Shown: positions 9,245-19,323, counted from the stretch's first letter. The stretch: DNA of 64,000 nt from Indolivaga macrotermitis (GCF_900128985.1 NZ_FQUC01000004.1:124001-188000), one strand, 5' to 3'. Notes: generated by a model not told the origin, from the sequence alone. A program made the numbers and translations.

Positions 9245-11614
9245 CTATTTTACTATAAAGCGGATCGATACCGAATTTCCGGCTTCATCCACCACCGTCA
9301 ACCTATGATTGCCTTTGAGTGGAGATAATTCTTTCTTATGAAAATTTTGTGTTTCTCCGATATAATCTTCATCCAAATGCCAGAACACTTTAGATTGCGG
9401 GTTACGATGTGCCAATTCAAATATTATCCGCCCTTGGGTTCCGTCCAACTGTTTGGGAATACTTACTACGGCATTATTCACCGGATAAATAAACTCCATT
9501 ACTTTTGTATTATCGTCTGCCTGACATTCGGGTGAAAATGGCGGCAATGAACGGTAAGAAGGATGATGCTCTTTATAAAACCACTCCCACGATGCAGGCA
9601 ACACAAACCACGATGTTTGTACTATCCCTCTGCCTCCGGCACAATCCTCGTAAACCCTATACTTAAAATCTTCCGATACATTTACCTTTATGTGGTATGA
9701 ACAAACCGGAGCTTCCAATGCTTTCTTCGTTACCCACAATGTGTCTTTCGAAGATTCAGGGCAATTAACTCCTGTCAAAAATCCACTTTCCCTGCAAACT
9801 TCCGTTTTAACCAAATCGCGAATAGGAGCAGTAAACCATTTAGAGGACGGTAGTGCGTTGAAAATATCGAACATTACCATTCCGGCAGTACGAGCTCCTG
9901 TCAATCCGGGGCGACCTTCCCCATCCGAATTACCAACCCATACTCCTACCGTATACTTAGGATTGACACCTACAGCCCATCCATCACGAAACCCGAAACT
10001 GGTTCCGGTTTTCCATGCGATCTTCTGGATTGAAGGGATAGAACGCCAGTCTATCTCTTCCGGACGATTCAGATTTGTAAGCGCATCCAGAGTCAACCAG
10101 ATAGCTCCAGCTTTGAATAAAGGGTCGGTAATATGTTCTTCAGTTTTGTCATTGTCTTCGTCATATATATATGAAACCGGCTTGCGTTTCCAATAACTTT
10201 GTTCTCTGTTATAATCGTTCAAAGATTGTGCCATATGCGCATACATCTGGCTTATATCCCAAAGTTTACCTTCTGCCCCTCCCAATATAAGCGAAAGCCC
10301 GTAATTATCGGGCGAACGTGACAGTGTTGTCATCCCTGCATCTCTCAACAGGTTGTAAAATTTAGTAACCCCATATTTACGGAGAGATGTCACAAAAGGA
10401 ATATTAAGTGAACGGGCTAAAGCCTCGGATGCCGGAACAGCTCCATCGTAATTCAAACTGAAATTTTTAGGTGTAAATCCGTTTATATTAATAGGAATAT
10501 CTGCTAATAACTGATTGGGAAGTAACTGTCCGTTATCCATCATTGCACAATAAAGGAACGGTTTGAGGATACTCCCTGTACTTCGGGGCGATTGTAAGAT
10601 ATCAACCTGATTGGCCGATATTGATTTATCGAAATGCACATTGCCACAATAAGCAATCACCTCATTCTTTTCTACATCTATAACAATGGCTGCTATATTT
10701 TTAATTTCGTTTTGTGCAAACTCGGCATTCCATCTCGATAAAATATTCTCAATGAGTAATTGCCGCTGCTTATCTATTGTGGTACGTATTTGCTTTCCTC
10801 CTTGTTCTTTATAGATTTTGGTAACCAAGTGAGGCGCTATCTGTGGTAAGGCGTAAGGTTCGAAGGGAAGTGGTTCTGCCAGAGCCAACTCATAATCGGT
10901 TTTATCCAGTATTTCCCTTTCGTATAATTTTTTCAGGAGGTTGTTACGCTTACTCAATAGCTTCGACCTGTTCCGTCCGAAGTGCATCATAGCCGGCGAA
11001 TTGGGTAAAACAGCCAATGTTGCAGCCTCAGCCCACGACAAAGTTGAAGACTGATGCCCGAAATATCTCCATGATGCAGCTTCTATACCTACTACATTAC
11101 CTCCCATTGGTGCATGTGAAGCATATAGGTTGATAATCTCATCTTTCGAATACGAAAATTCGAGGCGGGTGGCCATAATCATCTCAAGGAATTTTTCTCC
11201 GAACGTTCGGTTTTCTTTCCTTGCCAGACGGATCGTTTGCATAGTAATAGTACTGGCTCCACTAACAATTCTTTTCTCCGAAAAATTCTGTTTAACCGCC
11301 CTAAGTATAGATCCTGGATTAATTCCCCAATGATACCTGAAATACTGGTCTTCGAACTCAATCAGGCATGTTTTATATTTTTCCGGAACTGAATCTACTG
11401 TCGGAAAACGCCACTGCTGATCGTCGGCAATACGTGCTCCGAGTAGCTCCTCGTGCCGATCGGATACCACAGTGCTATATGGCACATCGAACAAAGGTGA
11501 AGGCAAGCAAAAGATATACCAGATACTAAGTATCAGCATAACAGGGATACTAATCCGGTATTTCAGTTTAGCTGTCCTGTATCGGTCTATCCATTTTAAG
11601 AAAAATCGCTTCAT
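9245..11614 (-). CDS. pbpC: Penicillin-binding protein 1C
   Basis: 789 residues from ATG at 11614. One membrane segment (ISIPVMLILSIWYIFCL) lies near the N-terminus. The glycosyltransferase domain has EDQYFRYHWGINPGSI and GASTITMQ. The transpeptidase domain has the serine motif STGSILK and the KTG motif (AWKTGTSFGF), and a C-terminal PBP1C-type domain follows. It polymerises and may crosslink peptidoglycan at the inner membrane. A longer frame starts at 11704, but it would overlap the upstream gene and run through a terminator hairpin (11636-11659), so I prefer the inner start. The alpha-2-macroglobulin gene that often neighbours pbpC is not here. Confidence 0.92.
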   Translation of the reverse strand: MKRFFLKWIDRYRTAKLKYRISIPVMLILSIWYIFCLPSPLFDVPYSTVVSDRHEELLGARIADDQQWRFPTVDSVPEKYKTCLIEFEDQYFRYHWGINPGSILRAVKQNFSEKRIVSGASTITMQTIRLARKENRTFGEKFLEMIMATRLEFSYSKDEIINLYASHAPMGGNVVGIEAASWRYFGHQSSTLSWAEAATLAVLPNSPAMMHFGRNRSKLLSKRNNLLKKLYEREILDKTDYELALAEPLPFEPYALPQIAPHLVTKIYKEQGGKQIRTTIDKQRQLLIENILSRWNAEFAQNEIKNIAAIVIDVEKNEVIAYCGNVHFDKSISANQVDILQSPRSTGSILKPFLYCAMMDNGQLLPNQLLADIPININGFTPKNFSLNYDGAVPASEALARSLNIPFVTSLRKYGVTKFYNLLRDAGMTTLSRSPDNYGLSLILGGAEGKLWDISQMYAHMAQSLNDYNREQSYWKRKPVSYIYDEDNDKTEEHITDPLFKAGAIWLTLDALTNLNRPEEIDWRSIPSIQKIAWKTGTSFGFRDGWAVGVNPKYTVGVWVGNSDGEGRPGLTGARTAGMVMFDIFNALPSSKWFTAPIRDLVKTEVCRESGFLTGVNCPESSKDTLWVTKKALEAPVCSYHIKVNVSEDFKYRVYEDCAGGRGIVQTSWFVLPASWEWFYKEHHPSYRSLPPFSPECQADDNTKVMEFIYPVNNAVVSIPKQLDGTQGRIIFELAHRNPQSKVFWHLDEDYIGETQNFHKKELSPLKGNHRLTVVDEAGNSVSIRFIVK

Positions 11615-11635
11615 CCGATATATCGTAAAGTAAAA

Positions 11636-11659
11636 ACGAAGCCTAAAAATCAGCTTCGT
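11636..11659 (-). terminator. Hairpin between the carbonic anhydrase gene and pbpC
   Basis: On the minus strand ACGAAGC pairs with GCTTCGT and a TTTTTA tail follows. It lies 27 bp after the stop of the upstream gene and helps to fix the pbpC start at 11614. Confidence 0.7.
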
Positions 11660-11685
11660 CTTTAAAATATCTATTGTATTTTTTC

Positions 11686-12204
11686 TTACTCCTCTTTGAA
11701 CCATCCCGAATACATCAGGTAATTCTTGGCTATTTTCTGATTCATTTCTTTTGCCTGTTCGGGATCTACTTTCTTCACAAATTTAGCTGGTACTCCCGCA
11801 TAAATACTTCCCGGCTCTACTATAGTACCACTTAGAATTACCGATCCGGCAGCAACAATAGAGCCTTCGCCTATAACGGCATGATCTAGAACAATCGCTC
11901 CCATACCGATCAAAGCTCCACTTTCGATTTTCGCTCCGTGTATTACCACATTGTGACCGATGGAAACATCATCGCCTATTTCGACTGTCGACTTTTGATA
12001 TAAAGTATGCAAAACGCTTCCGTCCTGAATATTAACCCGATTGCCTATGCGGATCGAATTAACATCACCACGCAGTACGGCGTTAAACCATACACTGCAA
12101 TCGTCTCCCATAATAACATCGCCTATAATAGTAGCGTTATCTGCAAGAAATGCATTTTTTCCTATTTGTGGTGTAAAGCCTCTAACTTCTTTTATTAAAG
12201 CCAT
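11686..12204 (-). CDS. Gamma carbonic anhydrase family protein
   Basis: 172 residues forming a left-handed beta-helix of hexapeptide repeats (IGDVIMGDDCSVWFNAVLRGD, then IGDDVSIGHNVVIHG and IGMGAIVLDHAVIGEGSIVAAG). The histidines that bind metal in this family are present (SVLHT, IGHNVVIHG). The family forms trimers and includes carbonic anhydrases and YrdA/PaaY-type proteins; whether this one hydrates CO2 cannot be told. A C-terminal helix ends in YLMYSGWFKEE. It lies 35 bp after the aminopeptidase P gene on the same strand. Confidence 0.88.
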   Translation of the reverse strand: MALIKEVRGFTPQIGKNAFLADNATIIGDVIMGDDCSVWFNAVLRGDVNSIRIGNRVNIQDGSVLHTLYQKSTVEIGDDVSIGHNVVIHGAKIESGALIGMGAIVLDHAVIGEGSIVAAGSVILSGTIVEPGSIYAGVPAKFVKKVDPEQAKEMNQKIAKNYLMYSGWFKEE

Positions 12205-12239
12205 CTTGTTTTTATATGATATCTAAAATATGAGTATTC

Positions 12240-14024
12240 TTAAATCGCTTTTGTCTTTTCTTTCAACCAAGCCTTTTCCTCTTCTGTAAGGCTAGGCGAA
12301 AGACGGTCAAATACAAATTGATGATAGTTATTAAACCAACTTATTTCTTTGTTTGTCAACATTTCCTTTATAATAGGGGCTGTATCTATCGGACAAAGGG
12401 TCAGTGTTTCGAAAGAATAAAACGCACCAAATTCTGTCACGCATTCTTCTTTTGCCAGTATAAGGTTTTCGATACGGATTCCGTATTGATTTGCCCTATA
12501 TAATCCCGGCTCGTTAGATGTAACCATACCTGGTTGTAATGTTGTCGGATTTTCATTCATCCGTATATTTTGGGGTCCTTCGTGCACATTCAGAAAATGT
12601 CCGATACCATGTCCTGTTCCATGCAGATAATTCAAACCATTATCCCACAATGTTTTTCGGGCTAAGATATCTAACTGGCTACCACGTGTTCCCTGAGGAA
12701 AAATAGCCGTAGCCAAATTAATGTGCCCTTTCAGTACCATTGTGTAGTCTTTCTTCATCTGTTCGCTAATAGTGCCTACAGCTACAGTACGGGTAATATC
12801 AGTAGTTCCGTCAAAAAACTGAGCTCCCGAATCAATAAGTAATAAACCTTCCGGTTTTACTTTTAACGAACTTTCGGGTGTTACGTGATAATGCACTATA
12901 GCTCCGTTAGGCATATAACCTGCAATAGTATCAAAACTTTCACCAACAAACAAGTCTTGCTGGCTCCGGTATTCTACAAGTTTTTCGACAATAGTAAGCT
13001 CTTCTACTTCGCCTGCGGGGACAGCTTTCTCAAGCCACATGAAAAATTTCACTAATGCTACTCCATCACGTTCCATAGCATTACGGAAGCCTTGTTTTTC
13101 GGTCTCATTCTTAACGCTCTTCATCAAATCGACAGGAGACGGAATGTCTATAATACGACATGATTTGGGTATTCTATTATAGAGGCTGAAAGATATTTTA
13201 GTACTCTGTAAACAGATTTTCGAATCTTCTGTTATATTCGACACATAATCCTCAACCTTGGTATAGTCTGCAATAGCAACTCCCTCTTGTTGAAAATGTT
13301 GTACGGTTTCCTGAGTTAATTTCTTCGGATCAATAAAAATTACAGCTTCGTTATTCGAAACATATGCATGGCATACTGCAACAGGATTACAATGCACATC
13401 GTTTCCGCGTATGTTGTAAAGCCATGCAATAGTATCCAGTGATGATATAAGAATAGAGTCAGCCCCCTCTTTTTTTAAGAACTGACGGACTTCTTTTATT
13501 TTATCCGAAGCCGAAACTCCGCTGTATTTTGTAGGTAGTTCGAATATTGTGTTTGTCGGTATTTGCGGCCTATCCTTCCAGATCTGTGTAAATGGATCAT
13601 AATCGGCAATCAGATGAAGTCCTTTGCTATTCAATCGTGCAGTCAACTGATAAGCATCATGTGCAGCATATACATTGCCATCGATACCAACATTATTCCC
13701 TTCTGATAATTCGCTTAACAGCCATTCTTCAATTGTTGGAGTTGTGGGTAAACCTTCTCTAAAAAGATCTATACCCGAATTGTTTAGCTGTTGTGCTGCC
13801 TGAAGAAAGTATCGCGAGTCTGTCCAAAGTCCGGCTTTATCTCTTGTTACTACTATCGTTCCGGCAGAACCTGTAAATCCGCTTATCCATTCGCGCGAAG
13901 CCCAATGAGATGCAGGATATTCACTCAAATGCGGGTCGGTACTCGGAATAATAAATGCATGTAAATCTTTCTCCTCTAAAAATTGTCTCAACGAGGACAA
14001 TCGACGATGTATAACGTTTGCCAT
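12240..14024 (-). CDS. pepP: Xaa-Pro aminopeptidase (M24B, aminopeptidase P)
   Basis: 594 residues. Two creatinase-like N-terminal domains precede the M24 catalytic domain. Metal ligands are visible: D and D in LLIDSGAQFFDGTTDIT, H in HGTGHGIGHFLNVHEG, E in NEPGLY and E in IENL. It removes N-terminal residues that precede proline, probably in the cytoplasm, since no signal peptide is seen. The start MANVIHRRL at 14024 is chosen over an upstream in-frame ATG at 14063, because that extension lies inside repeat copy E. Confidence 0.93.
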   Translation of the reverse strand: MANVIHRRLSSLRQFLEEKDLHAFIIPSTDPHLSEYPASHWASREWISGFTGSAGTIVVTRDKAGLWTDSRYFLQAAQQLNNSGIDLFREGLPTTPTIEEWLLSELSEGNNVGIDGNVYAAHDAYQLTARLNSKGLHLIADYDPFTQIWKDRPQIPTNTIFELPTKYSGVSASDKIKEVRQFLKKEGADSILISSLDTIAWLYNIRGNDVHCNPVAVCHAYVSNNEAVIFIDPKKLTQETVQHFQQEGVAIADYTKVEDYVSNITEDSKICLQSTKISFSLYNRIPKSCRIIDIPSPVDLMKSVKNETEKQGFRNAMERDGVALVKFFMWLEKAVPAGEVEELTIVEKLVEYRSQQDLFVGESFDTIAGYMPNGAIVHYHVTPESSLKVKPEGLLLIDSGAQFFDGTTDITRTVAVGTISEQMKKDYTMVLKGHINLATAIFPQGTRGSQLDILARKTLWDNGLNYLHGTGHGIGHFLNVHEGPQNIRMNENPTTLQPGMVTSNEPGLYRANQYGIRIENLILAKEECVTEFGAFYSFETLTLCPIDTAPIIKEMLTNKEISWFNNYHQFVFDRLSPSLTEEEKAWLKEKTKAI

Positions 14025-14035
14025 AACAGAAATTT

Positions 14036-14127
14036 TAAATAACAGCAAGTATGGATAACTCATTACAAAAACACTTCCGCTTTGTAAACACTACTTGCCT
14101 ATACAATAAAAAGGCCTGCGACCTTTA
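14036..14127 (-). repeat. Dispersed structured repeat, copy E
   Basis: 92 nt on the minus strand. It begins with TAAAGGTCGCAGGCCTTTTTA, where TAA is the stop codon of the bactofilin gene, and ends ATACTTGCTGTTATTTA, 11 nt before the pepP start. The inner stem pairs GCAAGTA with TACTTGC. It is one of five copies, 91-97 nt long, in this window. Confidence 0.7.
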
Positions 14128-14475
14128 ATTTTTCATTCTACAAGAACCTGAGAATCTGGCTCCCGGCTCTATCTCTATAGTTTGGGTTGTAATATCTCCT
14201 ATAAGGTTTGCCGTAGCTCTCAGTACAATAGTATCTTCACACACAACATTTCCCGAAACTTTACCGAGAAGATCGAGGTTGGTACACTCTACATCACCCG
14301 ATACATGGCCGTTATTACCTATTATGATTTTTCCTTTACTTATTATATTGCCTTCTATAACGCCATCTATACGAATGTCATCCTGAGTAACAAGATTTCC
14401 GGTTAAAACTGTTCCGGCTGAGAGAACGTTATGCATGCCACTAGGGGTAGGCACGACTTCCTTACGATTCAACAT
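14125..14475 (-). CDS. Bactofilin (polymer-forming cytoskeletal protein)
   Basis: 116 residues. The core (about 20-112) is a run of short beta-helix repeats (GNLVTQDDIRIDGVIEGNI, GNVVCEDTIVLRATANLIGDI), typical of the bactofilin/DUF583 fold. Bactofilins polymerise without nucleotides into filaments at the membrane and often guide cell-wall enzymes; which one is used here is unknown. It is transcribed towards pepP, and its stop codon is the first triplet of repeat copy E. Confidence 0.9.
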   Translation of the reverse strand: MLNRKEVVPTPSGMHNVLSAGTVLTGNLVTQDDIRIDGVIEGNIISKGKIIIGNNGHVSGDVECTNLDLLGKVSGNVVCEDTIVLRATANLIGDITTQTIEIEPGARFSGSCRMKN

Positions 14476-14568
14476 ATATCAATTTTCTAAATGAGGTTAT
14501 TAAGAATAACAAATGTAAAAAAAAAACTTAGCTTTGCACCTCTATTCTATCATTAATATATTCGAAGT

Positions 14569-14931
14569 ATGGAAACTTACATATTACTCGAAAACCTGAG
14601 ATTATACGCTTATCACGGGGTAGGAATACAGGAGACCCGTGTCGGAAACCATTTTTTGATCAATCTGAAAATCAAAATAGACATTGCAAAAGCCGTTCAA
14701 TCAGACTGTTTAGAGGACACAATCAGCTATGCAACCGTTTTTGAGATAGTAAAAAAGGAAATGGAAATACCATCTAAATTATTAGAGCATGTGGCCGGAC
14801 GTATCATTTTGGCTTTAAGAAAGGAATTTCCCGCAATCGAGACTATCGAGTTGAAATTATCGAAAAACAATCCTCCGATGGGGGCAGATCTAGATTCTGC
14901 AAGTGTACTATTGATAGATGAAAGGAAGTAA
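14569..14931 (+). CDS. folB: Dihydroneopterin aldolase
   Basis: 120 residues, the usual length. It has the N-terminal motif LRLYAYHGVGIQE, the dimer core ISYATVFEIVKKEM, and the C-terminal K-L-S-K-N-N-P-P with the catalytic lysine region. It splits dihydroneopterin to hydroxymethyl-dihydropterin and glycolaldehyde in folate synthesis. Its stop codon TAA is the first triplet of repeat copy A, which supplies a terminator-like hairpin. Confidence 0.93.
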   Translation: METYILLENLRLYAYHGVGIQETRVGNHFLINLKIKIDIAKAVQSDCLEDTISYATVFEIVKKEMEIPSKLLEHVAGRIILALRKEFPAIETIELKLSKNNPPMGADLDSASVLLIDERK

Positions 14932-15021
14932 GGTCTCAGACCTTTTTATTGACTTTGTAAGCATAACAACAAGAGGCTACTATCCTTTGTTAATGTAACA
15001 TTAAATACTTACAGTTACTTA
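14929..15021 (+). repeat. Dispersed structured repeat, copy A
   Basis: 93 nt from the folB stop codon to 4 nt before the start of the next gene. The first hairpin is AAGGTCTCAGACCTT followed by TTTATT. The inner stem pairs GTAAG with CTTAC. It ends ATACTTACAGTTACTTA. Confidence 0.75.
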
Positions 15022-15025
15022 AAAA

Positions 15026-15556
15026 ATGAAGAAACTAAAAATAACAGAACTGAACCGTATCTCTGCAGAAAAGTTCAAAGAAAGCCCTAAAATACCTTTA
15101 ATAGTTATACTGGATAATATACGCAGTTTGAATAATATAGGGTCGGTATTCAGGACTTCAGATGCATTCCTTGTAGAATCGGTCTATCTCTGTGGAATAA
15201 GTGCCACCCCACCCCATGCCGAAATTCATAAAACCGCACTAGGCGCAGAATACTCTGTGGATTGGAAGTATTTTGACGACACCGTACAAGCTGTGAAAAG
15301 CCTTCAGACTGGAGGGTGTCATGTATTTGCCATTGAACAAGTCCGGAATAGTGTCATGTTGGATGAATTAAAGCTCGATCCTTCCGGAAAGTATGCTATA
15401 GTTATGGGAAACGAAGTAAAGGGTGTACAGCAATCAGTTGTAGATGCATGTAACGGATGTATCGAAATACCTCAATTCGGAACAAAGCATTCGCTAAATG
15501 TGTCTGTAACGGCAGGAATAGTTATCTGGGATTTTTTCAAACAACTACATACATAA
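15026..15556 (+). CDS. TrmH-family (SpoU) RNA 2'-O-methyltransferase
   Basis: 176 residues. All three SPOUT motifs are visible: LDNIRSLNNIGSVFRTSDAF (motif 1), IVMGNEVKGV (motif 2) and IPQFGTKHSLNVSVTAGI (motif 3). It uses S-adenosylmethionine to methylate a ribose 2'-OH in tRNA or rRNA. It lacks the N-terminal L30-like domain of 23S rRNA enzymes, so a tRNA target is more likely (inference). Repeat copy A forms its whole upstream region. Confidence 0.9.
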   Translation: MKKLKITELNRISAEKFKESPKIPLIVILDNIRSLNNIGSVFRTSDAFLVESVYLCGISATPPHAEIHKTALGAEYSVDWKYFDDTVQAVKSLQTGGCHVFAIEQVRNSVMLDELKLDPSGKYAIVMGNEVKGVQQSVVDACNGCIEIPQFGTKHSLNVSVTAGIVIWDFFKQLHT

Positions 15557-15583
15557 TACTTGTCCGGTTAAAGAGTTGAAGAT

Positions 15584-16468
15584 TTAATCACAATTAACCT
15601 CTATAAAATCTTCCACGTCTTCATTATATTCGACACAGGTCTTTTTTACTAAAACCATTTGATTGTTTACCAATTTGTATTCAGCATTCATATGGTTTCG
15701 ACCGGCACAACACTGATTATGTTCATAAATTCTCTTCTTTTCGTGATCAAAGTCTAACGAAACACCTCCGATATCACTTAAAAAGTATTCTCCTGTTTTA
15801 GGATCGAAGAGAAAATATAATCTGGAGGTATTAGGTCCGGCATAACTTGCCTCAAATACCGAAAAATCTGCTACGCCATCAAAATTGTAATCATCTACTT
15901 CAAGACAGTTAATCCCCATAAGCTGGCATTCAAGCTCTATATATTGAAGTAATTTATCGGTTCTCTTTTCAAATATTTTCAGCCCCGATACGTGTGCATA
16001 GAAATCGTCTTTTTGCTTCGATATTATTATTTTAAAATATTTATCATATAAAGAAACAGATTGTAGTAATTCCTTTGATTCCCATTCGAGTTCTTCTCCA
16101 TAGCCGATATCAAAGCTCTTGGTCAATTGAATATTCAATTCATTTCCCGTTTGGGTATCCTTCCATGTTCCGGATAATACAGCACTACCTTCGCTATAAT
16201 CTTCGAAAGTCAATGTTGCCCGTACTCTCCCTTCTTTATCCTTTTCTTTTAGAATTAGTTCTTCTGACTCCGTATCAAATCTGCCGTCAGCAATGATTGG
16301 TTCGTCATATTTGTCATAAGCATAAAAGGCATTTACGACCCCATCCGAATAGGGATACATAACCACTTGTATGGGATACTTATGAATAAAACCGGAATAA
16401 CTTATCTGAGAAAAAAGTGAACAAGTAGTAAAGACAGTTACCAATAACAATAAAAAAAACTTTTTCAT
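15584..16468 (-). CDS. Exported protein with XAC2610-like C-terminal domain
   Basis: 294 residues from ATG at 16468, with a signal peptide (MKKFFLLLLVTVFTTCSLFSQ). The middle part is beta-rich. The C-terminal half has DDYNFDGVADFSV and YFLFDPKTGEYFLSDIGG, the pattern of XAC2610-like proteins, some of which inhibit lysozyme. The pair CC in EHNQCCAGRN is notable for an exported protein. A start at 16507 would overlap the kdtA stop and would put residues before the signal peptide, so it was not used. Confidence 0.65.
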   Translation of the reverse strand: MKKFFLLLLVTVFTTCSLFSQISYSGFIHKYPIQVVMYPYSDGVVNAFYAYDKYDEPIIADGRFDTESEELILKEKDKEGRVRATLTFEDYSEGSAVLSGTWKDTQTGNELNIQLTKSFDIGYGEELEWESKELLQSVSLYDKYFKIIISKQKDDFYAHVSGLKIFEKRTDKLLQYIELECQLMGINCLEVDDYNFDGVADFSVFEASYAGPNTSRLYFLFDPKTGEYFLSDIGGVSLDFDHEKKRIYEHNQCCAGRNHMNAEYKLVNNQMVLVKKTCVEYNEDVEDFIEVNCD

Positions 16469-16499
16469 TATCATTATATATATCGGGAGAGGCAAAGAC

Positions 16500-17735
16500 C
16501 TAGTCAAATTTAACGATCTTCATCACGCGGTCAACCACTCCGGCATTACGTTCGACATACTCGCCGGCATGGTTACCAGCAGCTTCCAACACTTTAGGAT
16601 ATTCGAGAAATTCATCCATAAGGCTTTCAAAGGTCTCAGCATCGTGGATAGAGTATCCTCCTCCTGTTTCCAATAATTGGTTAGCTTCTCTGAATTTTTT
16701 AAAGTTAGGTCCGAATATAACCGGAATGTTATAGACTGCCGCTTCGAGTACATTATGAATACCGACCCCGAAACCTCCACCGACATAGGCCATTGAGCCG
16801 TACCGATAAAGTGATGATAACAGACCAAATGTATCTACGATAAGGCAATCGAACTGCTGTACATTTTCCGGTGTAGCTTTGGTATATCTGACAGAAGGGC
16901 GCTTCAGTATACTTTCGATATAGCTGAGATGAGCCTCGTGTATTTCGTGAGGAGCTATTATTAGCTTAAGGTTAGGATTATTATTTAAATACTCAACAAA
17001 GATATCTTCATCTTTAGGCCATGAACTACCCGCAACGAGGGTCAATTGCCTGTTTCCGTCTTTATCTTTAGAAAAAGCTTCACCTATAGGCAGATATTTT
17101 GCTTTGGATTTGATATCAAGCACCCTGTCAAATCGGGTGTCTCCGCATACTTCTACATTGTTAACACCAATACCGGCAAGTAATTCTTTCGAGTTATCAT
17201 CCTGAACACAGATACACTCGTAGAATGACAATATTTTCCCGTATGCTTTTCCATACCATCTGAAAAATATCTGGTTCGGGCGAAATATGGCCGAAATCAT
17301 ATATGTCGGTATATTCCTCTTATGTAACTGATTTATATAATTGTACCAAAATTCGTACTTTATAAATACTGCTATAGCCGGATTCGCCAGATTCAAAAAC
17401 CGCTTTACATTGCTTTTTCTGTCGAAAGGCAGATAACAAACTATATCCGCTAAATCATAATCTTTACGAACTTCATATCCGGAAGGAGAAAAGAAAGTCA
17501 ATAGAATTTTATATTCCGGATGATCAGCCTTTATTCTTTCCAGTATCGGCCGGCCTTGTTCAAACTCTCCTAATGATGCAGCATGCAGCCAAATGTATTT
17601 GGCATTAGAATCTATTTTATCCTTTAGTTTATGGTATACCTCTCTATGTCCTTTGACCATCAGGCGCGCTTTGCGATGGAATGGCGATATCAGATTGACA
17701 ATAAGCGCGTAAAGACCTATTACAAAATTATACAT
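16500..17735 (-). CDS. kdtA: 3-deoxy-D-manno-octulosonic acid transferase
   Basis: 411 residues. An N-terminal membrane anchor precedes a GT-B fold: the acceptor domain has WLHAASLGEFEQGRP, and the donor domain has GGGFGVGIHNVLEAA and PVIFGPNFKKFREA, both conserved in KdtA/WaaA. It moves Kdo from CMP-Kdo to lipid A precursor on the inner face of the inner membrane. It starts 2 bp after the gltX stop, so the two genes are probably co-transcribed. Confidence 0.95.
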   Translation of the reverse strand: MYNFVIGLYALIVNLISPFHRKARLMVKGHREVYHKLKDKIDSNAKYIWLHAASLGEFEQGRPILERIKADHPEYKILLTFFSPSGYEVRKDYDLADIVCYLPFDRKSNVKRFLNLANPAIAVFIKYEFWYNYINQLHKRNIPTYMISAIFRPNQIFFRWYGKAYGKILSFYECICVQDDNSKELLAGIGVNNVEVCGDTRFDRVLDIKSKAKYLPIGEAFSKDKDGNRQLTLVAGSSWPKDEDIFVEYLNNNPNLKLIIAPHEIHEAHLSYIESILKRPSVRYTKATPENVQQFDCLIVDTFGLLSSLYRYGSMAYVGGGFGVGIHNVLEAAVYNIPVIFGPNFKKFREANQLLETGGGYSIHDAETFESLMDEFLEYPKVLEAAGNHAGEYVERNAGVVDRVMKIVKFD

Positions 17736-17737
17736 GC

Positions 17738-19261
17738 TTATGCTTTATATTCTATGGTTGAAACGGCTGTCTTCAATCGGCTCAAAGTCTCCTCTTTTCC
17801 TATTGTAGCTGTGATATCGAACATATGCGGACCTTTCGACTCGCCTACTATTGCCAGACGAAAAGCATTCATAATATTACCTAGATGATAACCTTTATCT
17901 TCAATCCATTTTTTCACGATGGTCTCCTGATTCTCTGATGAGAAATCAGATATACCTGACAACACCTCACCCAATTCTGTTAATTGAGCCGGAGTTTCTT
18001 CTTTCCAGCGCTTTTTGACAGTCTTTTCGTCATATGCGGATGGGGCAACAAAGAAAAATGATGATTGCCCCCAAAGCTCCGGTAATAAACTCACGCGTTC
18101 TTTGACCAAGCCTACTACTTTTTCTACATAGTCCGGTTGAGAATGAATACCTTCCTGCAGAAGATATTTTTCAAAATAACGGGCTATTACTTCATTAGAC
18201 GCTGACTGTATATACTGATGGTTGAACCACTTTCCTTTCTCGAAATCGAATTTAGCCCCGCTTCTACTACACTTTTCAATATTAAAAACCTTTATCAGTT
18301 CGTCGATAGACATTAATTCCTGATCATTTCCGGGATTCCACCCGAGTAAAGCCAGAAAGTTGACTACTGCTTCGGGCAAGTAACCGCTTTCTCTATATCC
18401 TGACGATATTTCGCCGGACTTGGGATCTTTCCATTCCAGTGGAAATACAGGAAAACCAAGACGGTCGCCGTCACGTTTACTCAATTTACCTTTGCCATCC
18501 GGTTTCAACAGCAATGACAGATGTGAAAACTGAGGCATAGTATCGGCCCAACCGAAAGCTCTGTATAATAAAACATGTAAAGGTGCGGAGGGTAACCACT
18601 CTTCGCCTCTGATTACATGTGTGATCTCCATTAAATGATCGTCGACAATATTCGCCAAATGATAGGTAGGTAGCTTATCGGCTGATTTGTACAGCACTTT
18701 ATCATCGAGTTCCGATGAGTTAATAACGACCTTCCCTCTGATCAGGTCATTTACCGCAACATCCTCATTGGGCTCTATCTTAAAGCGGACTACATAATTC
18801 GTTCCGTTGGCAATAAGAGATTGTACTTCATCGTTCGATAATGTAAGGGAATTGCGCATCTGATTTCTGGTAGACGCATCGTACTGAAAGTTTTCAACTT
18901 CCTGTCTTTTCTGTTCCAATTCCTCCGGTGTATCAAATGCAATATAAGCTGCGCCTTTTTCGAGTAGCTGATCTACGTATTTCCTATAGATATCTTTTCT
19001 ATCCGACTGGCGGTATGGCCCATATGCACCTCCGACATGAGTTCCTTCGTCGAAGTTTAACCCCAGCCATGTTAAAGCCTCTATTATATATTCTTCGGCA
19101 CCGGGAACAAATCGTTGTGAATCGGTATCTTCGATACGGAGTATAAAATCTCCGCCATGTTGTTTTGCAAAAAGATAGTTGTACAGTGCAGTTCTCACAC
19201 CCCCTATATGTAAGGGACCGGTAGGACTGGGAGCAAAGCGTACTCTGACTTTGGGGCTCAT
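17738..19261 (-). CDS. gltX: Glutamate--tRNA ligase
   Basis: 507 residues, typical length. The class I signature is [20 protein letters not shown] (HIGG form) and the KMSKS-type loop is [10 protein letters not shown]. It charges tRNA-Glu with glutamate using ATP. The C-terminal anticodon-binding helical domain is complete. It is followed by kdtA, separated by 2 bp. Confidence 0.97.
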   Translation of the reverse strand: MSPKVRVRFAPSPTGPLHIGGVRTALYNYLFAKQHGGDFILRIEDTDSQRFVPGAEEYIIEALTWLGLNFDEGTHVGGAYGPYRQSDRKDIYRKYVDQLLEKGAAYIAFDTPEELEQKRQEVENFQYDASTRNQMRNSLTLSNDEVQSLIANGTNYVVRFKIEPNEDVAVNDLIRGKVVINSSELDDKVLYKSADKLPTYHLANIVDDHLMEITHVIRGEEWLPSAPLHVLLYRAFGWADTMPQFSHLSLLLKPDGKGKLSKRDGDRLGFPVFPLEWKDPKSGEISSGYRESGYLPEAVVNFLALLGWNPGNDQELMSIDELIKVFNIEKCSRSGAKFDFEKGKWFNHQYIQSASNEVIARYFEKYLLQEGIHSQPDYVEKVVGLVKERVSLLPELWGQSSFFFVAPSAYDEKTVKKRWKEETPAQLTELGEVLSGISDFSSENQETIVKKWIEDKGYHLGNIMNAFRLAIVGESKGPHMFDITATIGKEETLSRLKTAVSTIEYKA

Positions 19262-19323
19262 ATGTGAAAGATTTAAAAAAATGCTTACAAAGCTATATAA
19301 AAAAACTCAGAAACAGATATATT

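Noticed and set aside
11615-11704. Longer N-terminus for pbpC
   Set aside because: It overlaps the carbonic anhydrase gene and is crossed by a terminator hairpin; the family start fits 11614.
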